From positions 930,001 to 994,000 of the forward strand of contig CP023454.1 of the NCBI GenBank assembly GCA_002356635.1: a stretch of DNA of 64,000 nt. Direction: 5' to 3'. Each line of letters begins with the position of its first letter. Within the stretch, counting starts at the first letter, position 1. The position numbers and the translations under genes were made by a program. Under the pieces are notes generated by a model. The model was not told where the DNA came from. It was given only the letters and a program-made list of their open reading frames with translations, and did no database searches. This DNA is from Rhodobacteraceae bacterium QY30. Lineage in GTDB: Bacteria; Pseudomonadota; Alphaproteobacteria; Rhodobacterales; Rhodobacteraceae. Below are positions 45,984-54,591 of this stretch, piece after piece.

Positions 45984-47099
45984 ATGGGGCTGACATCGCT
46001 TCTTCTCCGGGGACTGATGGCCGCGCTTCTGCCCGTGGCGGCGCAGGCGGGCACGATCGCCACCAGCGCGGGTCCGGTCGTGGTGACGCCGGTGGTGCGG
46101 GGGCTGGAGGAACCCTGGTCGCTGGCCTTCCTTTCCGACGGGCGGTTCCTGGTGACCGAGCGCGGCGGACGGCTGACGCTTTATCCGACCGGCGGTGGCA
46201 AGGGCCAGCCGATCGCGGGTGTCCCGAAGGTCTGGGCGCAGGGGCAGGGCGGGTTGTTCGACGTGCTGGTCCCGCGCGACTTTGCCGACCGCTCCGAGAT
46301 TCTTCTGTCCTATGCCGCCCCTGCGGCGGGTGGCGCCTCGACCGCGCTGGCCGTCGCGCGGCTTGAGGGGGACCGCCTGTCCGACCTGCGGGTCATCTGG
46401 CGCATGGCGGGGCCCACGGATTCGGCCGTGCATTTCGGCGGACGCCTGGCCGAGCTGCCGGACGGCACCATCCTTCTGACCATCGGCGAACGGGGGGAAG
46501 GGAGTCCGGCGCAGGATCGGGCCGCGCCGCGGGGCAAGGTGCTGCGCCTGAACCGGGATGGCAGCGCGCCGGCGGACAATCCCGATCCGAAGGGGCCGCT
46601 GCCGCAGATGTGGACCTACGGGCACCGCAATCCGCAGGGCCTGGCGCTGGATCCGCAGGGCCGGGTCTGGGAAAGCGAACATGGCGCGCAGGGCGGCGAT
46701 GAGATCAACCTGCTGATGCCGGGCCGGAACTACGGCTGGCCGGTGATCGCCTACGGCAGGAACTATGACGACAGCCCCATCGGCGAAGGCCGCGCCAAGG
46801 CAGGCATGGAGCAGCCGCGCCATTACTGGGATCCGTCGATCGCGCCTTCGGGGCACATCGTCTATTCGGGCAAGCTCTGGCCCGAATGGAAGGGCGATCA
46901 TTTCCTGGGCAGCCTGAAGTTCGACTATGTCTCGCACATGGACCCCGATGCGAAAGGCCCCGGCGGCTGGGCGGAGGAGCGCCTGCAAGGCCCCGAAACC
47001 GGACGGGTCCGCGACGTGCGCGAGGCGCCGGATGGCGCCATCTGGTTCCTTTCGGTGCAGGAAGGCGCGGTGTTCCGCATGGCGCCCGAGGGGCGCTGA
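45984..47099 (+). CDS. PQQ-dependent aldose sugar dehydrogenase (YliI/Asd type)
   Basis: 371 residues. Signal peptide ending AAQAG, then a six-bladed propeller of the glucose/sorbosone dehydrogenase family: GLEEPWSLAFLSDGRFLVTERGGRL, HFGGRLAELPDGTILLTIGERG, YGHRNPQGLALDPQGRVWESEHG and AYGRNYDDSPIGEG. The catalytic His and the PQQ/Ca ligands lie in these segments. It oxidises periplasmic aldoses to lactones. Start ATG 45984 with a G-rich site; GTG 45978 is possible. Followed by two cytochrome c genes, the likely electron acceptors. Confidence 0.9.
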   Translation: MGLTSLLLRGLMAALLPVAAQAGTIATSAGPVVVTPVVRGLEEPWSLAFLSDGRFLVTERGGRLTLYPTGGGKGQPIAGVPKVWAQGQGGLFDVLVPRDFADRSEILLSYAAPAAGGASTALAVARLEGDRLSDLRVIWRMAGPTDSAVHFGGRLAELPDGTILLTIGERGEGSPAQDRAAPRGKVLRLNRDGSAPADNPDPKGPLPQMWTYGHRNPQGLALDPQGRVWESEHGAQGGDEINLLMPGRNYGWPVIAYGRNYDDSPIGEGRAKAGMEQPRHYWDPSIAPSGHIVYSGKLWPEWKGDHFLGSLKFDYVSHMDPDAKGPGGWAEERLQGPETGRVRDVREAPDGAIWFLSVQEGAVFRMAPEGR

Positions 47100-47226
47100 A
47101 CTTGGGCGTTCTGTTCATTCTTGCAAGGGCGACTGTGCGGACAGCGCGCAATCCGCTTGCAGATATGTGACTTCCCGGATGTGCCATTCCTGCTAGCCTT
47201 TCCCTGCAACCATGGGAGGAATGCGC

Positions 47227-47685
47227 ATGAAGGCACTTGTCATCGCCACTTTGGGACTGCTGCCCCTGGCCGGGTCGGCGCTGGCCGAGGAAGGCCCCTT
47301 CGCCTCGCAGGTCGAGGCCCGTCAGGGCATCATGCGCTATTACGCCGTCAACATCGGCACGCTTGGCGCGATGGCCAAGGGCGAGGCGCCCTATGATGCG
47401 GCGGCGGCCAAGGTTGCGGCCGATGCGCTGGCGGGCGGCGCCAGTCTTGATACGTCCATGCTCTGGCCCAAGGGATCGGACAAGGATGCCCATCCGGGCA
47501 CGGCGGCGCTTCCGGCGCTTTGGGCCGACGGCGCGGATGTGGGCGGCAAGGCAAAGCAATTGCGCGACGCCGCTGCCGCGATGCAGGCCGCCGCACCGGC
47601 CGGACTTGACCAGCTTCGGGGCGCGATGAAGGGTGTGGGCGATGCCTGCGCCGCCTGCCACAAGGACTTTCGCGCCGAAAGCTGA
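47227..47685 (+). CDS. Cytochrome c'/c556-family protein
   Basis: 152 residues. Signal peptide 1-21 (GSALA cut), four-helix-bundle pattern, and a single haem motif CAACH at 141-145 near the C-terminus, as in cytochromes c' and c556. Periplasmic electron carrier. ATG 47227 follows GGGAGGA. Lies between the sugar dehydrogenase and the dihaem cytochrome genes on the same strand. Confidence 0.92.
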   Translation: MKALVIATLGLLPLAGSALAEEGPFASQVEARQGIMRYYAVNIGTLGAMAKGEAPYDAAAAKVAADALAGGASLDTSMLWPKGSDKDAHPGTAALPALWADGADVGGKAKQLRDAAAAMQAAAPAGLDQLRGAMKGVGDACAACHKDFRAES

Positions 47686-47747
47686 CAGGTGACGGCTGAT
47701 GGCGCGTCCCCGGGATGCGCCAGTCCAGCGGCACGGGAAGGATCGCC

Positions 47748-48659
47748 ATGCGCAAGAGCGGGATTGCCCTGCTGGGGCTGATCGCCCTGACGGCGGCGGC
47801 GGCGTGGGTGCTGACCGCGCCTGCCGCCCCCGTGCCCGAGGCCCGGATTGCCGCGCTGACGCCGGACGCGCGCCACGGCGAGCAGGTCTTTCTGGCGGGG
47901 GGCTGCGCCTCGTGCCACCTGGCGCCGGGTGCCACGGTCGAGGGGCCGCCGATTCTGTCAGGCGGGCAGGCGTTTCCCTCGGACTTCGGGACATTCATCG
48001 CCCCCAACATCTCGAACGATCCGGTGGCGGGAATCGGCGTCTGGTCGGCGCGGGAACTGGCCAATGCCATGCTGCATGGCGTGTCGCCCGAGGGGCGGCA
48101 TTACTACCCGGCGTTTCCCTATGCCAGCTATGCCCGGACCAGCCTGCGGGACGTGGTGGACCTGCGCGCCTATCTGGCGACCTTGCCGGCATCCAGCCAG
48201 CCCAGCGGTGCGCACCAGTTGGGATTTCCCTTCACCTTGCGCCGCGGGATCGGCATCTGGAAGCTGCTTTACCTGAACCCCGACTGGGTGGTCGACGGCC
48301 CGCTGACCCCCGAGGAGACGCGGGGCCGCTACCTGGTCGAGGGTCTGGGCCACTGCGGCGAATGCCACACCCCCCGCACGCCCCTGGGCGGGATGGAGCG
48401 GTCGCACTGGCTGGGGGGCGCGCCGTCGCCGGATGGGAAGGGCCGCACCCCGAACCTGACGCCGGGCCAGCTGAAATGGAGCGCCCCGGAGATCGTGGAG
48501 TATCTGACCACCGGCTTCACGCCCGATTACGACACCGCGGGCGGCCACATGGCGGCGGTCGTGGCGAATTTCGCGGAGCTTCCCGATGCCGACCGCGCGG
48601 CGGTGGCGGCCTACCTGAAGAAGGTGCCGGCGGTGGCGCCGGCGCCTGCCGTTCCCTGA
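47748..48659 (+). CDS. Dihaem cytochrome c, membrane-anchored
   Basis: 303 residues. One N-terminal hydrophobic segment (8-25) likely anchors the protein; two cytochrome c domains carry CASCH (53-57) and CGECH (203-207). The second domain resembles the cytochrome subunits of alcohol/aldehyde dehydrogenases (HTPRTPLGGMERSHWLGG then TPNLTPGQ). It would pass electrons from the PQQ enzyme toward the respiratory chain. ATG 47748. Its stop is four bases from the convergent lipA stop. Confidence 0.9.
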   Translation: MRKSGIALLGLIALTAAAAWVLTAPAAPVPEARIAALTPDARHGEQVFLAGGCASCHLAPGATVEGPPILSGGQAFPSDFGTFIAPNISNDPVAGIGVWSARELANAMLHGVSPEGRHYYPAFPYASYARTSLRDVVDLRAYLATLPASSQPSGAHQLGFPFTLRRGIGIWKLLYLNPDWVVDGPLTPEETRGRYLVEGLGHCGECHTPRTPLGGMERSHWLGGAPSPDGKGRTPNLTPGQLKWSAPEIVEYLTTGFTPDYDTAGGHMAAVVANFAELPDADRAAVAAYLKKVPAVAPAPAVP

Positions 48660-48663
48660 GTCG

Positions 48664-49614
48664 TCAGGCGCGGCCCAGCTTTTCCAGGCGGGCGGCGCGC
48701 AGGCGGGCAAAATCCTCGCCGGCGTGATAGGAGGACCGGGTCAGCGGCGTGGCCGACACCATCAGGAAGCCCTTGCCATAGGCCGCCGTCTCATAGCCCT
48801 TGAACTCCTCTGGGGTGACGAAACGGTCGACCCTGTGGTGCTTTGGCGTCGGTTGCAGATATTGCCCGATGGTCAGGAAATCCACGTCCGCCGCGCGCAT
48901 GTCGTCCATGACCTGCCGCACGCCCTGCGCATCTTCGCCCAGACCCACCATGATGCCGGACTTGGTGAAGATCGTCGGATCCAGTTCCTTCACCCGCTGC
49001 AACAGCCGGAGAGAGGCGAAGTAGCGCGCGCCCGGCCGGACTGTGGGATAAAGGCCGGGAACCGTTTCCAGGTTGTGGTTGAAGACATCGGGCTTTGCCT
49101 CGACCACGGTTTCCAGCGCAGACGGCGCGCATTTCAGGAAGTCGGGGGTCAGGATCTCGATCGTCGTTTCGGGGGCACGGTGGCGGACGGCGCGGATGGT
49201 CTGGGCGAAATGCTCGGCGCCGCCATCTTCCAGATCGTCGCGGTCGACGCTGGTGATGACCACATGCTTCAGGCCCAGCGTCTGCACGGCATGGGCAACG
49301 CGGCCCGGCTCGAAGGCGTCCAGCGTGTCGGGCTTGCCGGTGGCGATGTTGCAGAAGGAACAGCCGCGCGTGCAGATGTCGCCCATGATCATCATGGTGG
49401 CGTGACCCGCGCTCCAGCATTCACCGACGTTCGGGCAACCGGCTTCTTCGCAGACGGTGACAAGCTTGTTGTCGCGAAGAATGTCGCGCGTTTCCTTGTA
49501 GCCCTGCGAGGTTGGCGCCTTGACGCGGATCCAGGACGGCTTCTTGGGCTGGTCCTGATCGGGGCGGTGGGCCTTTTCGGGATGGCGCTGATCGGGGATC
49601 TTCAGGTCGCGCAA
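48664..49614 (-). CDS. lipA: Lipoyl synthase
   Basis: 316 residues. Radical-SAM enzyme inserting two sulfurs into octanoyl-lipoyl domains. The auxiliary cluster cysteines are in [17 protein letters not shown], the radical-SAM C-x3-C-x2-C in [13 protein letters not shown], and the C-terminal RSSYHAGE holds the serine ligand. Also [15 protein letters not shown] and SGIMVGLGE. Complete. It lies downstream of glk on the same strand after 87 bases. Confidence 0.97.
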   Translation of the reverse strand: MRDLKIPDQRHPEKAHRPDQDQPKKPSWIRVKAPTSQGYKETRDILRDNKLVTVCEEAGCPNVGECWSAGHATMMIMGDICTRGCSFCNIATGKPDTLDAFEPGRVAHAVQTLGLKHVVITSVDRDDLEDGGAEHFAQTIRAVRHRAPETTIEILTPDFLKCAPSALETVVEAKPDVFNHNLETVPGLYPTVRPGARYFASLRLLQRVKELDPTIFTKSGIMVGLGEDAQGVRQVMDDMRAADVDFLTIGQYLQPTPKHHRVDRFVTPEEFKGYETAAYGKGFLMVSATPLTRSSYHAGEDFARLRAARLEKLGRA

Positions 49615-49701
49615 CAGGTATTCCCCCTGACGGAAGGTGTCCTGCTGACATAGGCCTTCGCCTGGACAGAGGCAACAGGATCCTTGGACCCGGCCCGGGG
49701 A

Positions 49702-50682
49702 CTAGCGCCGCGCCATCCGCTGATCCAGATAGACGGCGCAACCGGTCAGGGCGGCATAGTCATCCTCGATCACATGAACCGAGAAGCTTTCCATGAAGGA
49801 CGAGAATCGGCCCTTGTCGCGAAAGGCGCCGGCAAAGCCGAAGCGGCCGAAATAGGGCTGCATCGCCCGCGCCACCCCGCCGATCAGGTAGATGCCGCCG
49901 AAGGGCAGGTGGATCAGGCCCAGATCGCCCGCGACCCTGCCCAGAAGCCGCACGAAAGCCTCCCCTGCCTCGGTGGCCACGGGATCGGAGCCGTCGGCCA
50001 GCCCCTGCATGATCAGGGCGGCGGGTCGTTCCACCGGCGCGCCCCGTTCGGCGGCCCGCCAGGCGTAGATACGTTCCAGCCCCCGGCCGGACAGCGCGTC
50101 CTCGACGCCGCCAAAGCCATGCGCGGCCTCGACGAAATGCAACAGCCGCAGATCGGTGTCGTCCCGGACCGGCAGGCTGGCGTGGCCGCATTCCGAAGCG
50201 ACGACAACCCGGCCCCCGGGCGTTTCATGGACGGGCGCGGCGTTGAAGCCGGTGCCGACGCCGATGACCAGTCGCGCGGCGTCGGGCCGGGGCACTTCGG
50301 TTCCCTGCACGACGGTGGCCAGCGCATCGGCTCCCAGATGGCCAAGCGCGTGGCCCTGCGCCTGAAGGTCGTTCAGAACGGCCACGGTCTCTGCCCCGGT
50401 CGCCTGGGCGACCGCGTCTTCGTCGATGGTCCAGGCAAGGTTGGTCATCGTCGCGACGCCATCGCGCACCGGTCCCGCCACGGCCACGCAGGCACCGGCG
50501 CAATCGACGCGGCCCAAGCTGTCCAGGTAATCGCGCAGGATCGTGTCCAGCCCCGGCTGGCCCGCGTTCGGATAGCGGCGGATGGTGTCGCGCCGGATTG
50601 TGCGGCCTTGCGCCAGTGCCACGCGGGTGTTGGTGCCGCCCAGGTCGGCCAGCAGCGTCGTCGCATCGGGGGGCAGCGTCAT
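49702..50682 (-). CDS. glk: Glucokinase
   Basis: 326 residues. ASKHA kinase phosphorylating glucose: phosphate-1 loop LLADLGGTNTRVALA at the N-terminus, VAVAGPVRDG, NDLQAQGHAL, GVGTGFNAA and the sugar-binding VASECGHASLPV. Lacks the CxCGxxGC zinc motif, so it is a Glk-type rather than ROK-type enzyme. ATG 50682. Divergent from the alpha-glucoside-type ABC operon, fitting a role in phosphorylating imported glucose. Confidence 0.93.
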   Translation of the reverse strand: MTLPPDATTLLADLGGTNTRVALAQGRTIRRDTIRRYPNAGQPGLDTILRDYLDSLGRVDCAGACVAVAGPVRDGVATMTNLAWTIDEDAVAQATGAETVAVLNDLQAQGHALGHLGADALATVVQGTEVPRPDAARLVIGVGTGFNAAPVHETPGGRVVVASECGHASLPVRDDTDLRLLHFVEAAHGFGGVEDALSGRGLERIYAWRAAERGAPVERPAALIMQGLADGSDPVATEAGEAFVRLLGRVAGDLGLIHLPFGGIYLIGGVARAMQPYFGRFGFAGAFRDKGRFSSFMESFSVHVIEDDYAALTGCAVYLDQRMARR

Positions 50683-50769
50683 GGCGGGTGTCCTGTCGCA
50701 GGCAGCGGCCAAAGGGTGATAGGACGCTTTCGCCCCGCGCCGCAAGCACCGCCAACCGGACCGGCGCGC

Positions 50770-50805
50770 GTGTCGCCCCTTGCCCGCGTGACCAGGGGGT
50801 GACAC
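50770..50805. promoter_or_regulatory. Long inverted repeat in glk-agl intergenic region
   Basis: Arms GTGTC and CCCCT (50770-50780) pair with AGGGG and GACAC (ending 50805), interrupted by one to two bases. Located between the divergent genes; may be a regulator site or RNA hairpin. Confidence 0.35.
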
Positions 50806-50830
50806 ACGCGGCATGGTTGCGCCGCCGCCG

Positions 50831-50854
50831 TTGACACCCGCTTTTGGAAAGCGG
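50831..50854 (+). promoter_or_regulatory. TTGACA box with overlapping operator-like palindrome
   Basis: A consensus -35 TTGACA (50831-50836) is followed directly by a perfect 7-bp inverted repeat CCGCTTT/AAAGCGG with spacer TGG (50838-50854), resembling LacI-family operators. No clear -10 follows. The placement would let a repressor block the aglE promoter. No LacI-family gene is in the window. Confidence 0.5.
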
Positions 50855-50897
50855 ACCTTGCGGCGCGGGAGATGCGTGTCCTGGGGGAACAACAACG

Positions 50898-52265
50898 ATG
50901 CGGGCAGGCCGATTTGCGCGAAGGATCGCCCTTTTGGCCTGGGCCTTGCCCGCCGCGGGTGCGCTGTCGGCACAGGAACTGCCCTTTCCGCCCCGAGAAG
51001 ACGCCCGGTTCCATTGGGAAAGCCTCGATCATTTCGCCGCCGCCCATGACCTGAAGGGCCAGAGACTCTCGATCTTCGGGCCCTGGCGGGGTGAGGATGC
51101 GCGGCTGTTCCAGAACGTATTGGCCTATTTTCGCGCCGCGACGGGGGCGACGGTCGACTATGCCTCGGCCGAGAACTACGAACAGCAGATCGTCATCGAC
51201 ACCCAGGCCGGCAGTCCCCCCGACATCGCCATCCTGCCCCAGCCCGGCCTGATCGCGGACCTGGCGGCGCGGGGGATGCTTGCGCCCCTTGGAGATGAAA
51301 CCCGCGCCTGGATTTCGGGCAACTACGCCGCGGGGAACAGCTGGGCTGACCTTGGCACCTTCAAGGGACCGGATGGCCCCCCCGCACTTTACGGATTTCC
51401 CTACAAGATCGAGCTGAAGTCGCTGGTCTGGTATGTCCCCGAAACCTTTGCCGACGCAGGCTATACCGTGCCCCGGACCCTGGAGGATCTGCGCACCCTG
51501 ACCGAACGCATTGCGGCCGACGGCGGGACGCCCTGGTGCATCGGGCTTGGATCCGGCGGGGCGACAGGTTGGCCCGCCACCGATTGGGTCGAGGATCTGC
51601 TGCTGCGCAGCGCCCCGGTCGAGACCTATGACCGCTGGGTCACGAACCGGATCCCCTTTACCGATCCGGCCGTTCTGGCGGCCGTCGACGCGTTCGGCTG
51701 GTTCGCCCGCACCGACCGCTTCGTCGACGGTGGCCGCGCGGCGGTGGCCACCACCGATTTCCGCGACAGCCCGGCGGGGCTGTTTGCCGTGCCGCCGCGT
51801 TGTTACCTGCACCGCCAGGCATCGTTCATCGCGTCCTACTTCCCCAAGGGGGCCAAACTGGGACGGGATGTGGATTTCTTCTACTTTCCGGCACCTGCTG
51901 ATGGTTCCCTGGGGCAACCGGTGCTGGGATCGGGGACTCTGGCCGTCATCACCCGTGACAGCGCCCCCGCCCGGGCTTTCATCGAGTTCCTCAAGACACC
52001 CATCGCGCATGAAGTCTGGATGGCGCAAACCAGCTTCCTGACCCCTCACCTGGGCGTGAATCCCGACGTCTATGCGACCGCCGCCGCGCGCAGGCAGGGC
52101 GACATCCTGCTGAATGCCACCACCTTCCGCTTTGACGGGTCCGACCTGATGCCGGGCGCGATCGGAACCGGCGCCTTCTGGTCCGGGATGGTCGACTACG
52201 CCGGTGGCGCGCCCGCTGCCGAGGTCGCCCTCCGTATCCAGAAGGCCTGGGACGACATCCAGTAG
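50898..52265 (+). CDS. aglE: Alpha-glucoside-type ABC transporter substrate-binding protein
   Basis: 455 residues. Signal peptide 1-25 (PAAGALSAQE), then an extracellular solute-binding family 1 fold: RLSIFGPWRGEDARLFQNVLAYF, a PPDIAILPQPGLIADLA segment and AGLFAVPPRCYLHRQASFIASYF. Overall pattern matches AglE/ThuE proteins binding alpha-glucosides such as trehalose, maltose or sucrose. Start ATG 50898. First gene of an operon with two permeases and an ATPase; divergent glucokinase supports a glucose-yielding substrate. Confidence 0.88.
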   Translation: MRAGRFARRIALLAWALPAAGALSAQELPFPPREDARFHWESLDHFAAAHDLKGQRLSIFGPWRGEDARLFQNVLAYFRAATGATVDYASAENYEQQIVIDTQAGSPPDIAILPQPGLIADLAARGMLAPLGDETRAWISGNYAAGNSWADLGTFKGPDGPPALYGFPYKIELKSLVWYVPETFADAGYTVPRTLEDLRTLTERIAADGGTPWCIGLGSGGATGWPATDWVEDLLLRSAPVETYDRWVTNRIPFTDPAVLAAVDAFGWFARTDRFVDGGRAAVATTDFRDSPAGLFAVPPRCYLHRQASFIASYFPKGAKLGRDVDFFYFPAPADGSLGQPVLGSGTLAVITRDSAPARAFIEFLKTPIAHEVWMAQTSFLTPHLGVNPDVYATAAARRQGDILLNATTFRFDGSDLMPGAIGTGAFWSGMVDYAGGAPAAEVALRIQKAWDDIQ

Positions 52266-52288
52266 CATCCGCGAAGGGGCCAAGGAAC

Positions 52289-53290
52289 ATGCTTCACCCG
52301 GCGGCGATTGCGATTGCGACACTGATCCTGTGCCTTGCGGCGGCGCTGGCCTGGATCTGGGGGGCGAACTGGCTGCTGGATCGCATCCTGCCGCCCCGCG
52401 GGACCGCAATCAGCCGCAACATTCGTCGCGCCGCCCTGATCCGCCCCTGGCTTTTTCTGGGGCCGGCGCTGCTGTTTCTGTCGGCCTTCCTGATTTATCC
52501 GGCGCTGGGAACGATCTGGCTGTCGTTCCACGGACCCGATGGCAAGGCCTTCACGGGCCTTGCCAATCATGCCTGGCTGTGGCGTGACGGGGCCGTGCGG
52601 CAGGCGGCGCTGAACACCGGCCTGTGGCTGCTGGTGGTGCCAGCGGCGGCCACCGCGCTGGGCCTTGTTGGGGCGGCCCTGACCGACACATTGCGCTGGG
52701 GAGGCCTTGCACGGATCCTGATCTTCCTGCCGGTTGCGGTTTCGGGCGCGGCCGCCGCCGTGATCTGGAAGTTCGTCCTGGATTTCCGGCCCCTGGGCGC
52801 ACCGCAGACCGGGCTTCTGAACGCGCTTGTTACCTGGGCAGGCGGCACGCCGCAGCCCTGGATCGCCCAACCCATCGTCAACACGCTGTTCCTGATGGCA
52901 ATCGTGGTCTGGACGCAGACTGGGTTTGCGATGGTGATCCTGTCGGCGGCGCTCCGGGCGGTGCCAGGCGACACGGTCGAGGCGGCGCGTCTCGACGGAG
53001 CAACCGACCTTCAGGTCTTTCTGTGGATTCGCGTTCCGCAGATCCGGGGTCCGATCACCGCGGTCTGGCTGGCGATGACGCTGGTTGTGCTCAAGGTCTT
53101 CGATATCGTGCTGGCACTGACCAACGGTCAATGGAACAGCAACGTCCTGGCCAACCTCATGTTTTCATGGATGTTCCGGGGCGGGGGCGACTTTGGCCGC
53201 GGCGCGGTGCTCGCGCTGGCGCTGATGGCGCTGGTTCTCCCGATCCTTGTCGCCACATTGCAGGGCGGCGCGCGGACGCGAAAGGACTGA
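52289..53290 (+). CDS. aglF: Alpha-glucoside-type ABC permease (AglF)
   Basis: 333 residues, about eight membrane segments including two at the N-terminus. MalF-like: LFLGPALLFLSAFLIYPALGTIWLSF, LIFLPVAVSGAAAAVIWKFVLDF and the EAA loop EAARLDGATDLQVFLWIRVPQIRG contacting the ATPase. Starts 23 bases after aglE and ends one base before aglG, so cotranscribed. Confidence 0.92.
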   Translation: MLHPAAIAIATLILCLAAALAWIWGANWLLDRILPPRGTAISRNIRRAALIRPWLFLGPALLFLSAFLIYPALGTIWLSFHGPDGKAFTGLANHAWLWRDGAVRQAALNTGLWLLVVPAAATALGLVGAALTDTLRWGGLARILIFLPVAVSGAAAAVIWKFVLDFRPLGAPQTGLLNALVTWAGGTPQPWIAQPIVNTLFLMAIVVWTQTGFAMVILSAALRAVPGDTVEAARLDGATDLQVFLWIRVPQIRGPITAVWLAMTLVVLKVFDIVLALTNGQWNSNVLANLMFSWMFRGGGDFGRGAVLALALMALVLPILVATLQGGARTRKD

Positions 53291-53291
53291 G

Positions 53292-54410
53292 ATGGCCGGC
53301 ATTACGGGGCGCAGAAGCCGCCCGATCCTGCATCTGCTCCTGGCGGCGATGGTCCTTCTCTGGACCCTGCCGACGCTGGGGCTTTTCGTGACGTCGTTCC
53401 GTGCGGGCGATGCGGTGCGCGTGTCCGGCTGGTGGACGGCGCTGGCGCCTGCGACGCAAAGCGGCATGGTTCGGATTGCCGGAGACGATACCGCAAGCGG
53501 AGCAGTGCGCAGCGGTTCGGTCCTTCGCCCGGATCAATCCGGAGCCCGGATCACGGCCTTCGGTGTCTCGTCCAGGGATCCCGATGCTTTTGCAGCGGGC
53601 CAGACGGCCGAACTGCCCCTAGGGGGACAGCTGACCCTGCACGCCGATGGACGCTACAGGTTGGTCACCCCGGATCCAGCAGCCTCCGGCCAGCGGGTCT
53701 TTTTTGCCGCAACGATGCCGCCCGCCTTTACCTTTCAGAACTATTTTCATGTCTTGTCGTCCGAGGGGCTCGTCGGTTCGCTTGTGAACTCGGCCCTGGT
53801 TGCGGTGCCCTCGACCCTTCTGCCACTCACCCTCGCCACCTTCGCCGCCTACGCCCTGGCCTGGATGCGCTTTCCGGGACGGGCGCTGTTGGCGGTCGCG
53901 ACAGTGGCCCTGATGGCGGTCCCGTTGCAGATGGCGCTGATACCCGTCTTGCGTTTCTACAACTTCGCCGGCCAAGCCCTTGGGTTGGATACGAAAAGCT
54001 TTCTGGGGATCTGGCTGGCGCATACCGGGTTCGGGCTGCCCCTTGCGATCCACCTGTTGCGGGCCGGCATGTCGGCGGTGCCGCGTGAAATCATCGAAGC
54101 CGCACGTCTGGACGGTGCCTCGGAACTTCGCATTCTGATCGGCATCGTCCTTCCGCTGTCCTTGCCGGTCCTTGCCGCCTTTGCGGTGTTCCAGTTCCTT
54201 TGGACCTGGAACGACATCATGGTGGCGCTGGTGTTTCTTGCGCCCCAAGAAGTCCTGACAGCGCGGCTTGTGAACCTGATGGGATCACGCGGCGGAGAAT
54301 GGGAAGTGCTTGCGGCGTCGACCTTCGTGTCGCTGGCCGTGCCGCTGGTGGTTTTCTTCCTGTTTCAACGGCATGTGGTTCGAGGTGCCGTGGCGGGGAT
54401 TTCGACGTGA
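53292..54410 (+). CDS. aglG: Alpha-glucoside-type ABC permease with periplasmic insert (AglG)
   Basis: 372 residues. MalG-like permease with six helices, EAA loop EAARLDGASELRILIGIVLPLS and C-terminal VVFFLFQRHVVRGAVAG. Between helices 1 and 2 (about residues 40-150) there is a beta-rich periplasmic insert of roughly 100 residues (AFGVSSRDPDAFAAGQTAEL region). That insert is characteristic of AglG/ThuG-type permeases and the main reason for the alpha-glucoside assignment. Confidence 0.93.
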   Translation: MAGITGRRSRPILHLLLAAMVLLWTLPTLGLFVTSFRAGDAVRVSGWWTALAPATQSGMVRIAGDDTASGAVRSGSVLRPDQSGARITAFGVSSRDPDAFAAGQTAELPLGGQLTLHADGRYRLVTPDPAASGQRVFFAATMPPAFTFQNYFHVLSSEGLVGSLVNSALVAVPSTLLPLTLATFAAYALAWMRFPGRALLAVATVALMAVPLQMALIPVLRFYNFAGQALGLDTKSFLGIWLAHTGFGLPLAIHLLRAGMSAVPREIIEAARLDGASELRILIGIVLPLSLPVLAAFAVFQFLWTWNDIMVALVFLAPQEVLTARLVNLMGSRGGEWEVLAASTFVSLAVPLVVFFLFQRHVVRGAVAGIST

Positions 54411-54591
54411 AATTGTTTTCTGTCAAAGGGTTATCCGAAGAAGTTTGTTCTGCTTGCAAAGAACAGCCGGATGGACCGGGTTTTGCGCGCTGGAACTGGT
54501 TGAAAGGTTCGATTTGTATAATTTGAGACCCCTATTCCAATTCATTTGAAGAAAATTTGTTTTATATTGATAAGGACTTCCTTCCCTCACC
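54411..54591 (+). promoter_or_regulatory. AT-rich spacer with TATAAT between aglG and aglK
   Basis: 181 bases, much more AT-rich than the operon around it. A perfect TATAAT lies at 54517-54522, without a clear -35 at standard distance, and a second TATATTGAT-like patch nearer the gene. In related agl operons an alpha-glucosidase gene (aglA) occupies this place; here there is none. Likely an internal promoter for aglK. Confidence 0.45.

Noticed and set aside
54411-54591. Hidden alpha-glucosidase remnant between aglG and aglK
   Set aside because: No stretch in either strand resembles a glycoside hydrolase family 13 motif; it is only AT-rich non-coding sequence.
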